Shown in pieces: positions 62,941-64,000 of a stretch of 64,000 nucleotides of DNA; the first letter of the stretch is position 1, and every line of letters starts with the position of its first letter. The translations under genes and the position numbers were made by a program. The notes below the pieces were generated by a model that worked only from the letters and a program-made list of their open reading frames with translations, ran no database searches and was not told the origin of the DNA. Location of the stretch: assembly GCF_000390185.1 (NCBI RefSeq), contig NZ_AQHR01000088.1, positions 1 to 64,000 of the forward strand, read 5' to 3'. Source of the DNA: Lunatimonas lonarensis. Its GTDB lineage: Bacteria; Bacteroidota; Bacteroidia; Cytophagales; Cyclobacteriaceae.

Positions 62941-63360
62941 CAAAATTTATTTTTTCAACCAACTAAAAAAGAAGCTAAGAAAAAAATATTTATTTATTTT
63001 TAATTTATTAATTTTTAATTATATTATTATACTTATTTAATATTTTTAAATCTATTTTTTATTTGTTTTATTATATATTATTTTTTAATTCTTACTCGAA
63101 ACATTTTTCCTTGTAGTCTCGTAACTGGATATATTTTTTACCATTATTTCAACCATAGGATATTTTACTCTTTATTATTGGTTTATTTTTAACCCTAAAT
63201 CAAAATTTTATCTTCATTTTTCCGTAATATAAGTATTTTTATTAACTATTAAAATAGGTAACATTCTACAAACTATTTTAATTTTTTATTTTTGATTTTT
63301 TAAAAAATTATATTTCTATTAATACGTATTTTACAGACTTTTATTAATTTGATGTCTTAA
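62941..63360. other. extremely AT-rich island upstream of susC
   Basis: By hand count about 65 of 420 bases are G or C (about 15%), with 63001-63060 at about 3%. No credible ORF was seen. The whole stretch 62751-63572 contains no gene; it holds the susC leader, this island and the tex terminator. Confidence 0.85.
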
Positions 63361-63505
63361 GTGGTTTCCATGGTCATCCCTCTTCATCGCTACCGAATGC
63401 AGCGATATAAACCGTTGCCCCTTGTATGCACACATTTCGAAGACAGTATTTCCAATTGTGAACAAGACCAAAAAAACCGCTTTTCGGACTGTAGTCCATC
63501 CCCAA

Positions 63506-63534
63506 ATAAAAAACCACTTGGTTTCCCAAGTGGC
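63506..63534 (-). terminator. intrinsic terminator of tex
   Basis: On the minus strand CCACTTGG pairs with CCAAGTGG across GAAA and is followed by TTTTTTATTT, about 40 nt after the tex stop codon at 63573. Confidence 0.8.
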
Positions 63535-63572
63535 TCAAAATGCTAACCACGAAACGTAAATCGCAGACGGAT

Positions 63573-64000
63573 CTACCGAAACTTACTTTTAAGCAGGGCA
63601 AGTTTGGTCGCCAAATCCCCTTCCGCTTCCCTTTCCCTTGTATTAGGAGCTTGATTTGGGCGGCCCCCACCTCTCTTAACAGCTCCCTTCTCCGCAAAGG
63701 GGTCGGATTTCATGCTAAGTCCGATACGCTTTCTTGCAATGTCTACTTCCATCACAGTTACCGTCACCTTCTGGTTCACAACCACTACATCTGATGGATC
63801 ATTGACAAACTTATCCGCAAAATGACTCAAGTGTACAAGTCCATCCTGATGAACACCAATATCGACAAATGCCCCAAACTTGGTAATATTTGTAACGATC
63901 CCTGGTAGTTTCATCCCAACTTTGAGATCCTGCATGGAATTTACCCCTTCTTCAAATGCAAACAGCTCGAAAGTTTGTCGAGGATCTCTCCCCGGCTTTG
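63573..64000 (-). CDS. tex: Tex-family RNA-binding transcriptional accessory protein, C-terminal part
   Basis: Only the C-terminal 141 or so residues are in the window; the gene enters from the right edge with the frame [20 protein letters not shown]. The S1 domain follows ([24 protein letters not shown]...[11 protein letters not shown]), then a basic tail. The diagnostic Tex junction (RDPR..F..GV) is clear. Tex binds nucleic acids and affects transcription; the full protein is usually about 700-750 residues. Ends normally at 63573. Confidence 0.92.
   Translation of the reverse strand, partial: KPGRDPRQTFELFAFEEGVNSMQDLKVGMKLPGIVTNITKFGAFVDIGVHQDGLVHLSHFADKFVNDPSDVVVVNQKVTVTVMEVDIARKRIGLSMKSDPFAEKGAVKRGGGRPNQAPNTREREAEGDLATKLALLKSKFR

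Noticed and set aside
63374-63697. 107-residue minus-strand ORF at the right end
   Set aside because: It overlaps the tex C-terminus in another frame and crosses the tex terminator; composition does not look like protein.
1-64000. tRNA, rRNA, transposase or integrase genes
   Set aside because: None recognised in reading both strands; no inverted-repeat-bounded transposase gene was seen. Small RNAs cannot be excluded by eye.

Overview
The window is a piece of a Bacteroidota chromosome, most likely order Cytophagales (Cyclobacteriaceae-like). The evidence is a SusC/SusD outer-membrane pair, a type IX secretion 'plug' (DUF5103) gene, a PUR/DUF3276 gene, an IPExxxVDY gene beside pyruvate kinase, Bacteroidota-type promoters (TTTG, about 19-20 nt, TAnnTTTG), weak or absent Shine-Dalgarno sequences and several TTG starts. 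The genus is inference. I see no rRNA, tRNA, transposase, integrase or CRISPR array. Base composition looks even, except for a roughly 15% GC island at 62941-63360.

Layout. 1-1312 is a tandem array of about 183-bp non-coding repeats rich in GNA-triloop mini-hairpins, split by a cassette of two tiny membrane ORFs. 1307-4041 holds two membrane proteins and a polysaccharide deacetylase. 4148-5480 has a MOSC protein and MogA. 6246-11602 (minus) carries the complete Anbu operon: circularly permuted ATP-grasp, alpha-E, the proteasome-like peptidase Anbu and a transglutaminase, followed by a metallophosphoesterase. Next come oligopeptidase B and MscL (divergent), then an envelope group (HHH protein, PorV-like protein, POTRA/BamA-like barrel, YidD).

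19247-24545 (minus) is a housekeeping run acpP-fabF-rnc-nadE-lgt. Opposite it lie the IPExxxVDY gene and pyk. 26623-30367 (minus) is a tight operon: receiver-HPt protein, single receiver, small protein, MBL hydrolase and an NFACT (RqcH-type) protein. miaA, pfkA, typA, an ABC-F ATPase and the T9SS plug protein follow. At 38052 there is a Cas6-like RAMP gene with no other CRISPR component in view. Then come ychF with an AI-2E family membrane protein, a PUR protein, a ferredoxin divergent from a LuxC-type acyl-CoA reductase, aconitase, a phosphate-selective-type porin, menB/menE, DUF2141, a 2OG-Fe(II) oxygenase, and a conserved protein with an OmpA lipoprotein. A LexA-like XRE-S24 regulator has an apparent operator inside its own operon promoter (53437-53467).

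53688-62750 is the most distinctive accessory locus. Two paralogous HisC-like PLP aminotransferases, both with twin-arginine signal peptides, surround an AEC-family permease. One of them lies downstream of a SusC-SusD-lipoprotein operon. The two units converge on a bidirectional terminator. This suggests outer-membrane uptake coupled to periplasmic transamination of an amine or amino-acid substrate. The window ends inside tex (minus), whose terminator is at 63506-63534.
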